A stretch of DNA of 31,952 nucleotides, from positions 1 to 31,952 of the forward strand of contig JANRJY010000018.1 in NCBI GenBank assembly GCA_033763735.1. The letters are read 5' to 3'. A program made the position numbers and the translations under genes. Below are positions 23,233 to 30,842 of the stretch, one piece after another; positions within the stretch are counted from its first letter, which is position 1, and each line of letters opens with the position of its first letter. The notes beneath the pieces are model-generated. The model saw nothing but the letters and a program-made list of their open reading frames with translations, was not told the origin of the DNA and ran no database searches. The DNA comes from JANRJY01 sp033763735 (GTDB lineage: Bacteria > Bacteroidota > Bacteroidia > Cytophagales > UBA9547).

Positions 23233-25044
23233 ATGCCAGATATCATCAGGTTACTGCCCGAATCATTAGCCAATCAAATTGCTGCCGGTGAAGTAGTTCA
23301 ACGACCTTCTTCAGTGGTGAAGGAGCTATTGGAAAATGCCATTGACGCCGGAGCAACAGAAATCAAACTTTTTATTAAAGATGCCGGAAAAGCATTGATA
23401 CAAGTGATTGACAATGGAAGCGGTATGTCCGAAACTGATGCCAGGATGTCATTTGAACGACACGCCACTTCCAAACTAAAAACATCTGAAGACCTGTTTA
23501 ATATTCGGACCATGGGTTTCAGAGGCGAAGCACTTGCTTCGATTGCCGCTGTGGCTCAGGTAACACTCAAAACTCGTAGACCCATAGATGAAGTAGGATG
23601 TAGTATCAAGATAGAGGCTTCTACCATCAAAGAACATACCAGCGAACAAGCTGAAAAAGGGACAAATATTTCGGTCAAAAATCTTTTTTTTAATGTGCCT
23701 GCTCGTCGCAATTTTTTGAAAAGCAATCAAGTTGAGTTCAATCATGTATATGATGAATGGATCCGAATAGCATTGGCATACCCTGAAATAGCCATTTCAT
23801 TTTTTCACAATGATGAGGAAGTAATGATATTGCCTCAAGCCAAGCTGGCACAAAGAGTAGTGCATATTTTTGGGTCGGCATATAAAGGACAAATTTCGGT
23901 TTGTGAAGAAGAAACACCTTACGTAACCATTAAAGGATATATCGGCAAACCCGAAATAGCCGGAAAGTCCAAAAACAAACAATTTTTCTATGCAAATAAT
24001 CGGTTTATCCGTCATTCATTGCTCCACCATGCAGTCAAAGATGCATTTAGTGGATTGATCGAATCGGATGCTCATCCATTTTATATTTTGAATTTTACTA
24101 TTGACCCAAAACACATTGACATCAATGTTCATCCCACCAAAACAGAAATCAAATTTGATGATGAACGAACCATATACGGTGTGTTAAGTGCTGCAGTGAA
24201 AAAAGCCATTTCCGGATTTAATTTATCATCCGGATTGGACTTTAGTGAAAGTATCAATCACAATGCTTTTGGGGGAAAATTGGGTAATACTTATCAAGCT
24301 CCCCCTCAACCATCTAATAATATTTCGAATAATTTGAACTGGAAGACGTTGTATGAAGGTTTGGAAAGTAAAATAGTTAATCAACCTAATTCCATGAATA
24401 ACGCCTCCAACGAAACCATAGAGTTTCGAATCGAAAGCAGAGCTACCAATAAAGAGGTTGTAGATTCGAATAAACCCGAAATTGATCCTTCAGTAGTATT
24501 TCAAATACACAATAAATTTATCGTAACGCAAGTTCGGTCGGGCATGATGTTGATTAATCAGGAAGCTGCACATGAGCGCATTCTGTATGAAAAATTTATT
24601 CAGATGCTTGATAAAAAGTTTGGAGCATCACAACAGTTTTTATTTCCATTGACGATGGAACTATCGCCAACTGATTTTGCTTTGGTACAAGACTTGGAAA
24701 CCGAAATTCATGCATTAGGATTTTCGTTCAGCATATTTGGCAAAAACACTATAGTAATCAATGGCGTGCCTTCTGATGTGCGAAGTGGTGATGAAAAGTC
24801 GTTGTTTGAAGGATTTATTGAACAATATAAAAATAACAAAAACCTGAATATACCTATTAATGAGAATCTAGCTCGTTCATTGGCTAAGCGATCAGCGATT
24901 AAATCCGGTCAAAGACTATCGGTGCAAGAAATGATAGCCATGGTAGAGCAATTATTTGCATGCAAAATTCCGGGCACCTCACCTTACGGAAAACCTACTT
25001 TGGTTTTGCTTAGTCATGATCAATTAAGCGAAATGTTTGCGTAA
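23233..25044 (+). CDS. mutL: DNA mismatch repair protein MutL
   Basis: A 603-residue GHKL ATPase that couples mismatch recognition by MutS to strand removal. N-terminal motifs are intact: 'IAAGEVVQRPSSVVKELLEN' (catalytic Glu and Asn), 'DNGSGM', 'FERHATSKL', 'TMGFRGEALASI' and 'GTNISVKNLFFNVPARRNFL'. A linker of about 90 Asn/Ser-rich residues (about 340-430) leads to the dimerisation domain. There, the nuclease motif of endonuclease-type MutL (DQHAxxExxxxE) reads N442-Q-E-A-A-H-E-R-I-L-Y-E453, and the CPHGRPT-type metal site reads 'SPYGKPT', so nicking activity is doubtful. nuoC follows 39 bp downstream. Confidence 0.96.
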   Translation: MPDIIRLLPESLANQIAAGEVVQRPSSVVKELLENAIDAGATEIKLFIKDAGKALIQVIDNGSGMSETDARMSFERHATSKLKTSEDLFNIRTMGFRGEALASIAAVAQVTLKTRRPIDEVGCSIKIEASTIKEHTSEQAEKGTNISVKNLFFNVPARRNFLKSNQVEFNHVYDEWIRIALAYPEIAISFFHNDEEVMILPQAKLAQRVVHIFGSAYKGQISVCEEETPYVTIKGYIGKPEIAGKSKNKQFFYANNRFIRHSLLHHAVKDAFSGLIESDAHPFYILNFTIDPKHIDINVHPTKTEIKFDDERTIYGVLSAAVKKAISGFNLSSGLDFSESINHNAFGGKLGNTYQAPPQPSNNISNNLNWKTLYEGLESKIVNQPNSMNNASNETIEFRIESRATNKEVVDSNKPEIDPSVVFQIHNKFIVTQVRSGMMLINQEAAHERILYEKFIQMLDKKFGASQQFLFPLTMELSPTDFALVQDLETEIHALGFSFSIFGKNTIVINGVPSDVRSGDEKSLFEGFIEQYKNNKNLNIPINENLARSLAKRSAIKSGQRLSVQEMIAMVEQLFACKIPGTSPYGKPTLVLLSHDQLSEMFA

Positions 25045-25083
25045 CATTTATTATATTTCGCCTCTATTTGATAAAACTTCAAA

Positions 25084-25593
25084 ATGGACCATCAAAAGTT
25101 TGATGCAATAAACCAAATCCTCACTTCACAATTCGGTGTTGACATATTCAAAGAAATAATTCACTCTGAATTAATGCCTTTTGTGGTTATTGATGAAAAA
25201 AACATTACCGCATTTTGTTCCTTTTTGCATCAACACGAAAAATTATATTTTGATTATCTTTCATGCATCACTGCCATTGACAATGGTGTTGAGAAAGGCA
25301 CATTTGAATTGGTTTATAATGTGTATTCCATCCCTTTTGACACCCAATATTGTTTTAAAATAATTTTACCTCGTCCTAATAATCAGGATGATACGGTACA
25401 AGCTACTTCTGTCACTTCTGTTTGGCGTTCAGCCAATTGGCATGAAAGAGAAGCCTATGATTTGTTTGGAATAGAATTTGTCAATCACCCGGATATGCGC
25501 AGAATATTGATGCCAGCCGATTGGGAAGGTTATCCATTGCGCAAAGATTATCATCAACAAGAAAAATATCACGGAATTAAAGTTGCCTATTGA
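25084..25593 (+). CDS. nuoC: NADH-quinone oxidoreductase subunit C (30 kDa subunit)
   Basis: Peripheral-arm subunit of respiratory complex I, which bridges NuoD and the hydrophilic arm. The family signature is complete: 'SVWRSANWHEREAYDLFGIE' followed by 'HPDMRRILMPADWEGYPLRK' and then 'DYHQQEKYHGIKV'. At 169 residues it has normal stand-alone NuoC length and is not a NuoCD fusion. It is unusual that no other nuo gene lies next to it: mutL is upstream and a START-domain gene follows 2 bp after the stop. It is probably transcribed with mutL. Confidence 0.94.
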   Translation: MDHQKFDAINQILTSQFGVDIFKEIIHSELMPFVVIDEKNITAFCSFLHQHEKLYFDYLSCITAIDNGVEKGTFELVYNVYSIPFDTQYCFKIILPRPNNQDDTVQATSVTSVWRSANWHEREAYDLFGIEFVNHPDMRRILMPADWEGYPLRKDYHQQEKYHGIKVAY

Positions 25594-25595
25594 GT

Positions 25596-26234
25596 ATGAA
25601 ATTATTTGTGCAGTTGGTATTTATGCTGGGCATAGTGAGTATATGTTTTGCTCAAAAGGATTGGCAGTTGGCAAAAGAGAAGAATGGCACACGGGTATAT
25701 ACCAAATTTTATAAAAATGCAGGGATCAAACAGCTGAGGGTTGAATCAACGTTCACAGGAGTTACATTACATGCGTTTTTTGCTGTATTTAAAGATGTTC
25801 CAAACGCTGTCAAATGGACTTCACATTTGAAAAGAGCTTATAGCATCAAAGAGTTTGCGGTGAACGATTACATCAATTATTTTGAAATTGATGTTCCCTG
25901 GCCACTCAAAAACAGAGAAGCCATATTCAACGTGAAAGCCTACCAGGATGAAGACAAAACGTTAAACATTAAGTCAGAAATCAATCCGAATATATGGCCT
26001 GAATCCGATACCATAGTGCGGATTGTTGATGCTTTGGGTGTATGGAAATTCACACCACTTGGCGAAGGTAAAACTAAAGTTCAAAGTATATTGTATGCCG
26101 ACCCAAGAGGATTTCCGGGATGGATTGTGAATTTGTTTGCGGTCGATAGTCCGGTAGAGACGCATTTGAACCTAAAGAAACATGTGCAGAATGAAAAGTA
26201 CAAAAATGCACACTTTGACTTCATCAAAGAATAA
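25596..26234 (+). CDS. Exported START-domain (lipid-binding-like) protein
   Basis: A 212-residue protein with signal peptide about 1-20 ('LVFMLGIVSICFAQ') and a START/SRPBCC-type helix-grip domain: 'DWQLAKEKNGTRVYTK', 'ALKW'-like 'NAVKWTSHLKRAY', 'INYFEIDVPWPLKNREAIF', 'WKFTPLGEGKTKVQSILYAD' and 'PRGFPGWIVNLFAVDSPVET'. START domains hold lipids in a deep cavity. Bacterial exported members have no established role. I use the ATG at 25596 (2 bp after nuoC) rather than the TTG two codons upstream. No terminator is evident downstream, where transposase debris begins. Confidence 0.87.
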   Translation: MKLFVQLVFMLGIVSICFAQKDWQLAKEKNGTRVYTKFYKNAGIKQLRVESTFTGVTLHAFFAVFKDVPNAVKWTSHLKRAYSIKEFAVNDYINYFEIDVPWPLKNREAIFNVKAYQDEDKTLNIKSEINPNIWPESDTIVRIVDALGVWKFTPLGEGKTKVQSILYADPRGFPGWIVNLFAVDSPVETHLNLKKHVQNEKYKNAHFDFIKE

Positions 26235-26267
26235 AATCGATTGAATCAAGACTGAGACTGTAAACTT

Positions 26268-26489
26268 TTTTTAGGACAAGACAGTAATAACATTGACTTC
26301 CAATTTTGGCAACAGAGCAATCATCCAATAGAATTGTCAAATACGTTTATTATGAAACAAAAATTAGCATATTTACATTCAAATCCCGTTGTATCCGGAT
26401 TTGTCGAAAAGGAGGAAGAATATTTGTACCGTAGTGCCATAGATTATTATGATGGCAAAGGATTGGTAGAACTAATAATGATAAAATGA
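26268..26489 (+). pseudogene. C-terminal remnant of a REP-associated tyrosine transposase (RAYT)
   Basis: The frame, open from about 26268 to the TGA at 26487-26489, encodes the characteristic RAYT C-terminus: 'DFQFWQQSNHPIEL', 'FIMKQKLAYLHSNPVVSGFV', 'EEEYLYRSAIDYYDGKGLVE'. These match the family's 'NHPIEL ... KLxYIHxNPV ... YxxSSAxDYY' end. The N-terminal two thirds, including the catalytic HUH motif and tyrosine, are missing: upstream sequence has a TGA and no homologous residues before the START-domain gene ends at 26234. It is therefore a dead fragment. RAYTs act on REP hairpins, and a two-hairpin element lies 1.1 kb downstream. Confidence 0.8.
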
Positions 26490-26794
26490 GACGATACAAG
26501 CACCGCTACGCTTATGCTTGCGCTAGATGGGCTGTTTTAAGAATAAAATATTGAAAATCAATGTCATCCACTTTTTGGCTTGATCCAAAAAGTTGCAAAA
26601 AAATCAAGACAAAAAAATGCTTCTCCACTCAAAATCCTTCACACCCCCGCTTTTTTGTCTTCCTGCCACATTGATATCAAAATTTTTCAATTCAAAATAT
26701 ATTAACAAAAACATTAAATAATTTATAAGAAACATTTTCCAAATGAAGCCTAATTATAATTTCCTACTGACCTCATCTAAAAATTGAACTATAT
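26490..26794. other. 305-bp non-coding stretch with REP-like and hairpin sequence
   Basis: Directly after the transposase fragment is a GC-richer patch (about 26502-26532) built around CGCTACGCTTATGCTTGCGC, unlike its AT-rich surroundings and possibly a REP-type remnant. A hairpin with a 9-bp perfect stem, ACTTTTTGG/CCAAAAAGT, lies at 26570-26593, then A-rich and C/T-rich low-complexity sequence to about 26690. No gene is supported. Confidence 0.5.
26570..26593. repeat. Hairpin repeat ACTTTTTGG/CCAAAAAGT
   Basis: A perfect 9-bp inverted repeat with a 6-base loop (CTTGAT). A related hairpin with the same ACTTTTTGG core occurs at 31651-31678, which suggests an interspersed family. Confidence 0.5.
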
Positions 26795-27496
26795 TTATTT
26801 TGACAAAAGCCTACCTACAACCAATATAACATACAGATTGGAAAATACGGATTCGATCACTGACAAATTTTTAACTATGTTGCTAAAATTAGGAAACGGA
26901 CTATCAATACCCGCTAGGGTATAAAAACTATAGTTGTAGCAGTCAACAAAAACATAAATATCAATCTTGGTTTTTCCGAATTCGAGTGGATGCGCATAAG
27001 CGAACATCGTATATATCAAACAAAAACAAACACCAAATAACAAGTATATACACGCACAACCCCACAATCGATACACAATGTCGTGCTTCTCTCTAAATAT
27101 ATCATTGAATATCAAATACAAAAGAATCAGAAATGGAACCAAGCTGAGCAATATTGCTACAAGCATCAAAAACTGATAAGATGGCATACTTGGCATCAAC
27201 ATGCTTATTCCATCCAAAAATTGTAGTACAACTGCTAATGTCAATGAACTAACTACTAAATAAACAATGAATTTGGAATCAGTAAGGTCCTTTAACAATT
27301 CGAAAGATAAATAATTGATTACCAGTAATAATATACTGATAAACACCAAAAGGACTTGGCTGTAATATGGGAAAGGATATTTGGTGAAATAGGGAAAGGC
27401 AAACAAAAAGATAATCAGGATAGAAAACTGACCGATTACAATACCTTTGTAACCCCTCAGCTTTTCATGGATCAACTTTTCCTTAGATGACAACAA
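26795..27496 (-). CDS. Potassium-channel-like membrane protein with a non-canonical selectivity filter
   Basis: A 233-residue protein with about six hydrophobic segments (about 18-36, 45-66, 77-95, 108-130, 144-166 and a pore helix plus final helix at 183-231). The end looks like an ion-channel pore: 'RLWGCACIYLLFGVCFCLIY' as the outer helix, 'YNYSFYTLAGIDSPFPNF' as pore helix and filter, and 'SVIESVFSNLYVILVVGRLL' as the inner helix. In potassium channels the filter is T-x-G-Y/F-G-D. Here residues 193-199 read TLAGIDS. The start is a TTG at 27496, since no ATG lies in frame nearby, so the N-terminus is uncertain. Either the channel has changed selectivity, or it is a non-conducting sensor. 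Resemblance is by eye. Confidence 0.65.
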   Translation of the reverse strand: MLSSKEKLIHEKLRGYKGIVIGQFSILIIFLFAFPYFTKYPFPYYSQVLLVFISILLLVINYLSFELLKDLTDSKFIVYLVVSSLTLAVVLQFLDGISMLMPSMPSYQFLMLVAILLSLVPFLILLYLIFNDIFREKHDIVYRLWGCACIYLLFGVCFCLIYTMFAYAHPLEFGKTKIDIYVFVDCYNYSFYTLAGIDSPFPNFSNIVKNLSVIESVFSNLYVILVVGRLLSK

Positions 27497-27624
27497 TGGA
27501 TTGTAATTAAAAACTTATTTGATAAAACATACTCAATAGATATGTTAAAATTATAAAAATGAACCATAAATACAAATATTTACCATGCACCCCCAGTTCT
27601 CCGAAGTTTGCCAAGCAATAAATA

Positions 27625-27789
27625 AAGCTATCCTGAGTTTGCAACTCAGGATTCCTTATAATAAACTTGCAAATAGCATATTATAACTACAACATGTAGA
27701 GAATACCGTGGGTAGAAAAATAAGGCTTGTTGGCTAAGAGTGATTATAGAAAGAAATTTGAATCCTGAGTTGCAAACTCAGGATAGCTT
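27625..27789. repeat. 165-bp element with two inverted hairpins (REP/BIME-like)
   Basis: Two 30-bp segments, 27625-27654 and 27760-27789, are perfect inverted copies. Each also folds on itself: ATCCTGAGTT pairs with AACTCAGGAT across a 3-base loop. Paired, oppositely oriented imperfectly symmetric hairpins are the hallmark of BIMEs mobilised by RAYT transposases, and a RAYT fragment lies 1.1 kb away. The 105 bp between the arms encodes nothing evident. Confidence 0.75.
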
Positions 27790-27869
27790 AACTAATTTTA
27801 TGCTAAGGAGAGCAAGGGGTATTAACCAGCAAATAAAGATTTTCGGCCAGTTTTTATCTGGATTAACGA

Positions 27870-27980
27870 GCCAATATTTTAGAATCTCTAAATGAGGAAA
27901 AATTAGAGTCTATTCAAAAATCTGTCTACCCTGGAATTAAATCACAAACTTTGCTTTTGTCGGTCAAAGAGTTTGAATGA
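27870..27980 (+). other. Possible 3' gene remnant
   Basis: After an in-frame TAA at 27864-27866, 36 codons read coding-like sequence ('ANILESLNEEKLESIQ', 'YPGIKSQTLLLSVKEFE') to the TGA at 27978-27980. Just upstream, another frame gives 'IKIFGQFLSGLTSQYF'. This could be the decayed end of a gene of unknown family. It could equally be chance in AT-rich DNA. The rest of 27497-27980 holds only the two-hairpin element at 27625-27789. Confidence 0.2.
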
Positions 27981-28853
27981 TTATCCTCTGTCAAAACCTA
28001 CTGTTTCTCTGTACATTTGAGGGGATACGTCGGCATTGTTCTTGAAAAACCTACTGAAATAATGTTCGTCGTCATATCCCAATTCAAAGGCAATTTCCTT
28101 TACTGCCTTATTGGTCAGGTATAACTCCCTTTTTGCTTCAATGATTATTCTTTCTGATATCAAATCAGTGATGGTTTTGTTGAAGTAGGTCTTAGTTATT
28201 TTGGCCAAAGACTTCGGTGATATATTCATCAATTCGGCATATTCACCGGCAGAGTGCTTGACTTTGTAATTGCTTTCAATGAAATTTTTTAGGGTTTGGA
28301 GTATAATGGGCTCCTTTGCTTGCATGCTGGTTTCCTGTTGTTGTGCTTGTTGTTGTACTTTAAGTCGTGAGGCAGTAATTAATATGATTTTCAAATACGA
28401 AATCAGTAATTCATACTGTGCCAGTTCATCGTTTTGAAGTTCTTTGGCAATTTGATCAATTACCATATGAATGGTTGCACTGGCGGTTTCATCTACTGCT
28501 ACATAGGGAGGCTGGTATATATTATTGAACAACACCCCATTGCATGCTACCTCCGCATGATGTGCATGTATGCAAAAAAAGTCGGGATGAAAATGTATGG
28601 CTATACCCACCATGTCAGTGGACGAAAACATAAACGGCTGATAGGGTGAAAAGGCATATATGTGATTGGATTGCACCTGACAATCGTTGAAATCAACTTT
28701 CAATTTTCCTGAACCACTTTTCACCCATATCAAAGTATAATAATTGTTTCGTTGAATATGATCAAATGCGGATGCACTTTCAAAAAAATGAATCTTGAAT
28801 GCCAGGTTTCCATTAGCAGGATTCGTGAGTGTAAGTGCCGTTTTGTGTAACAT
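27981..28853 (-). CDS. AraC family transcriptional regulator
   Basis: A 290-residue regulator with an N-terminal cupin-like sensing domain (about 1-170, 'NNYYTLIWVKSGSGKLKVDF', 'YAFSPYQPFMF') and a C-terminal double helix-turn-helix (about 190-285): 'AGEYAELMNISPKSLAKITK', 'DLISERIIIEAKRELYLTN' and the AraC signature 'VKEIAFELGYDDEHYFSRFF' followed by 'SPQMYRE'. The effector is unknown. A Gln-rich segment ('VQQQAQQQE') lies between the domains. It starts 11 bp after the FabF-type gene and is likely co-transcribed. It could regulate that gene or the AhpD/DUF1348 genes further upstream. Confidence 0.92.
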   Translation of the reverse strand: MLHKTALTLTNPANGNLAFKIHFFESASAFDHIQRNNYYTLIWVKSGSGKLKVDFNDCQVQSNHIYAFSPYQPFMFSSTDMVGIAIHFHPDFFCIHAHHAEVACNGVLFNNIYQPPYVAVDETASATIHMVIDQIAKELQNDELAQYELLISYLKIILITASRLKVQQQAQQQETSMQAKEPIILQTLKNFIESNYKVKHSAGEYAELMNISPKSLAKITKTYFNKTITDLISERIIIEAKRELYLTNKAVKEIAFELGYDDEHYFSRFFKNNADVSPQMYRETVGFDRG

Positions 28854-28864
28854 TACAAAGTGAA

Positions 28865-30121
28865 TTATGCCTGATATTTTTTGATTAATATGGAGGCAAT
28901 ATGTCCCCCAAATCCAAAAGTATTGCTCATTGCATAGTTGATGGTACGTGGCTGAGCTTTACCAATAGTTAGGTTGAACTTGTCTTTCCAACTTGGTTCT
29001 ACTTCATCAGTGTTGATGGTTGGGGGCGCTATATTATTTTGAACAGCCAATATGGTGATAATGGCTTCAACGGCTCCGGCAGCACCCAGCAAATGCCCTG
29101 TCATGGATTTGGTGCCGCTTATGCTGATGTTATTTGACTCGCCAAATACTCGGGCTATGGCTTTCAATTCACTTTCATCGCCCAATGGTGTGGAAGTGGC
29201 ATGAGCATTGATATATTGAATATCGCCTGGTTGTATATCCGCCTCTTCAATGGCATCCAGCATTCCCAAATAAGCTCCTTCACCATCGGGATGGGTACCT
29301 GTCAAATGGTAGGCATCAGCAGCCATTCCTCCTCCTACGATTTCGGCTATAATATTGGCTCCTCTTCGAATGGCAGAATCATAACTTTCCAATACCAATG
29401 CTCCTGATCCCTCACCCATCACAAATCCATCTCTCTTCACATCAAAAGGCCTTGAAGCTTTGGTGGGTTCATCGTTGTTGGTGGATAATGCCTTAGCTGC
29501 ATTGAAGCCTCCTATACTGCTCTCATTAATAGCCGCTTCCGACCCTCCGGTGATAATAATTTCGGCTTTACCTAATCGAATATAATTGTAAGCATCTATG
29601 ATGGCTGTGTTAGAAGATGCACATGCTGAAATGGTTGAAAAATTAAGCCCTCTTAGTCCATGGCGAATTGAAATTACACCTGATGCTATATCTGCAATGA
29701 TTTTGGGAATAAAATATGGATTGAAACGCGGTTGTTTATTGTTTTTGAAAAAATCTTCTAATTGATCTTGGAAAGTGACAATGCCTCCATTGCCCGAACC
29801 CCATATTACGCCAATTTTATTTTTATTTAACTGATCAAAATTAAGCCCCGCATGTTTAATAGCTTCATCTGTGGAGGCAATGGCATATTGAGTAAACAAA
29901 TCATACTTACGTGATTCATTTTTTTCAAAATAAACCGTAGGATCAAAACCCTTCACTTCAGCAGCAAACTTGGTCTTGAAATGCGTTGTGTCAAATCGGG
30001 TAATCAAATCCACTCCATTAGTGCAAGAAACAATATTTTTCCAAAATTCATTTACATTATTTCCTAGGGGTGTAACTGCACCCATCCCAGTCACCACAAC
30101 TCTTTTTAAATCTTTTAACAT
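28865..30121 (-). CDS. Beta-ketoacyl-ACP synthase II (FabF-type)
   Basis: Condenses malonyl-ACP with an acyl-ACP in fatty-acid elongation or a related pathway. The 418-residue protein has the full KAS II triad: C167 ('STISACASSNTA'), H307 ('NAHATSTPLGD') and H343 ('SGTKSMTGHLLG'), plus 'RPFDVKRDGFVMGEG' and the C-terminal 'NTFGFGGHIASI'. No acyl carrier protein, FabG or FabD gene is adjacent, whereas the housekeeping fabF usually lies beside acpP. With an AraC regulator 11 bp downstream, this may be a specialised paralogue rather than the primary enzyme, so I leave the symbol empty. The start at 30121 gives the usual N-terminus 'RVVVTGMGAVTPLG'. Confidence 0.93.
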   Translation of the reverse strand: MLKDLKRVVVTGMGAVTPLGNNVNEFWKNIVSCTNGVDLITRFDTTHFKTKFAAEVKGFDPTVYFEKNESRKYDLFTQYAIASTDEAIKHAGLNFDQLNKNKIGVIWGSGNGGIVTFQDQLEDFFKNNKQPRFNPYFIPKIIADIASGVISIRHGLRGLNFSTISACASSNTAIIDAYNYIRLGKAEIIITGGSEAAINESSIGGFNAAKALSTNNDEPTKASRPFDVKRDGFVMGEGSGALVLESYDSAIRRGANIIAEIVGGGMAADAYHLTGTHPDGEGAYLGMLDAIEEADIQPGDIQYINAHATSTPLGDESELKAIARVFGESNNISISGTKSMTGHLLGAAGAVEAIITILAVQNNIAPPTINTDEVEPSWKDKFNLTIGKAQPRTINYAMSNTFGFGGHIASILIKKYQA

Positions 30122-30357
30122 TGTATTATTGATTTCTTTTGCTTTTTAATATTATAACTCACTATTAATCTGAAGATTAAGCAACCCTATTTCGATTGTA
30201 ACGGGCTTTGTAATTTGGTGATTCTATACCAAATGAAGACTTTAACTGATTGAATATTTGATGAATTTGGGGCAAATATATATTGGAAGCGGATATTACA
30301 TTCCGTTATTTTTCTACATGAAACTCAAATTACCGTAAACCAATATTCGCAGTAAAA

Positions 30358-30770
30358 TTATTTCAACCTTCTTTCTGACTCTGTGATTTTTAAGTCATTA
30401 ATACTGGCATACCTTTTGGCCATGTATCCTTGATCATCAAATTCCCAGTTTTCATTTCCATAAGCGCGATACCATTGTCCGGCGGAATCTCTGTATTCGT
30501 ACTCAAACCTTACCGCTATTCTGTTATCAGTGTGTGCCCAATATTCCTTTTTTAGCTTATAGTCAAGTTCTTTGCTCCATTTGTCTTTCAAAAACGCAAC
30601 AATTTCATCTCTTCCATTAATAAATTGATTTCTATTGCGCCATTCACTTTCAAGGGTATATGCTTTTGAAACCTTTTCCGGGTCCTTGCTATTCCAGGCA
30701 TCCTCTGCCATTTGAATTTTTTTTTGGCTGTGGCTTCTGAAAACGGAGGTAAAGGCATTCTTGGTTCCAT
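30358..30770 (-). pseudogene. DUF1348 / NTF2-like protein, frameshifted in a poly-A run
   Basis: Two frames together make one DUF1348 protein (SnoaL/NTF2-like fold, function unknown). From the ATG at 30770 the first frame reads 'MEPRMPLPPFSEATAKKK'. It then loses phase in a run of nine A residues (minus strand; plus-strand T-run 30717-30725). The second frame continues 'QMAEDAWNSKDPEKVSKAY', 'SEWRNRNQFINGRDEIVAFL', 'ELDYKLKKEYWAHTDNRIAV', 'YGNENWEFDDQGYMAKRYAS' and 'INDLKITESERRLK'. Ten A residues would restore a single frame. The total length is 413 bp, one short of a multiple of three. The cause may be a real deletion, a homopolymer sequencing error or slippage. An ATG at 30711 gives only a shortened product of 117 residues. 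Confidence 0.8.
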
Positions 30771-30842
30771 GATATTAAGTTTTGGTAAATATATTAATAA
30801 AAGGGGCCATAAAAATTATAGCCCCAATATGCAACCAAATAA

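Noticed and set aside
27625..27789. CRISPR array
   Set aside because: There are only two repeat units and they are in opposite orientation. No cas gene is present.
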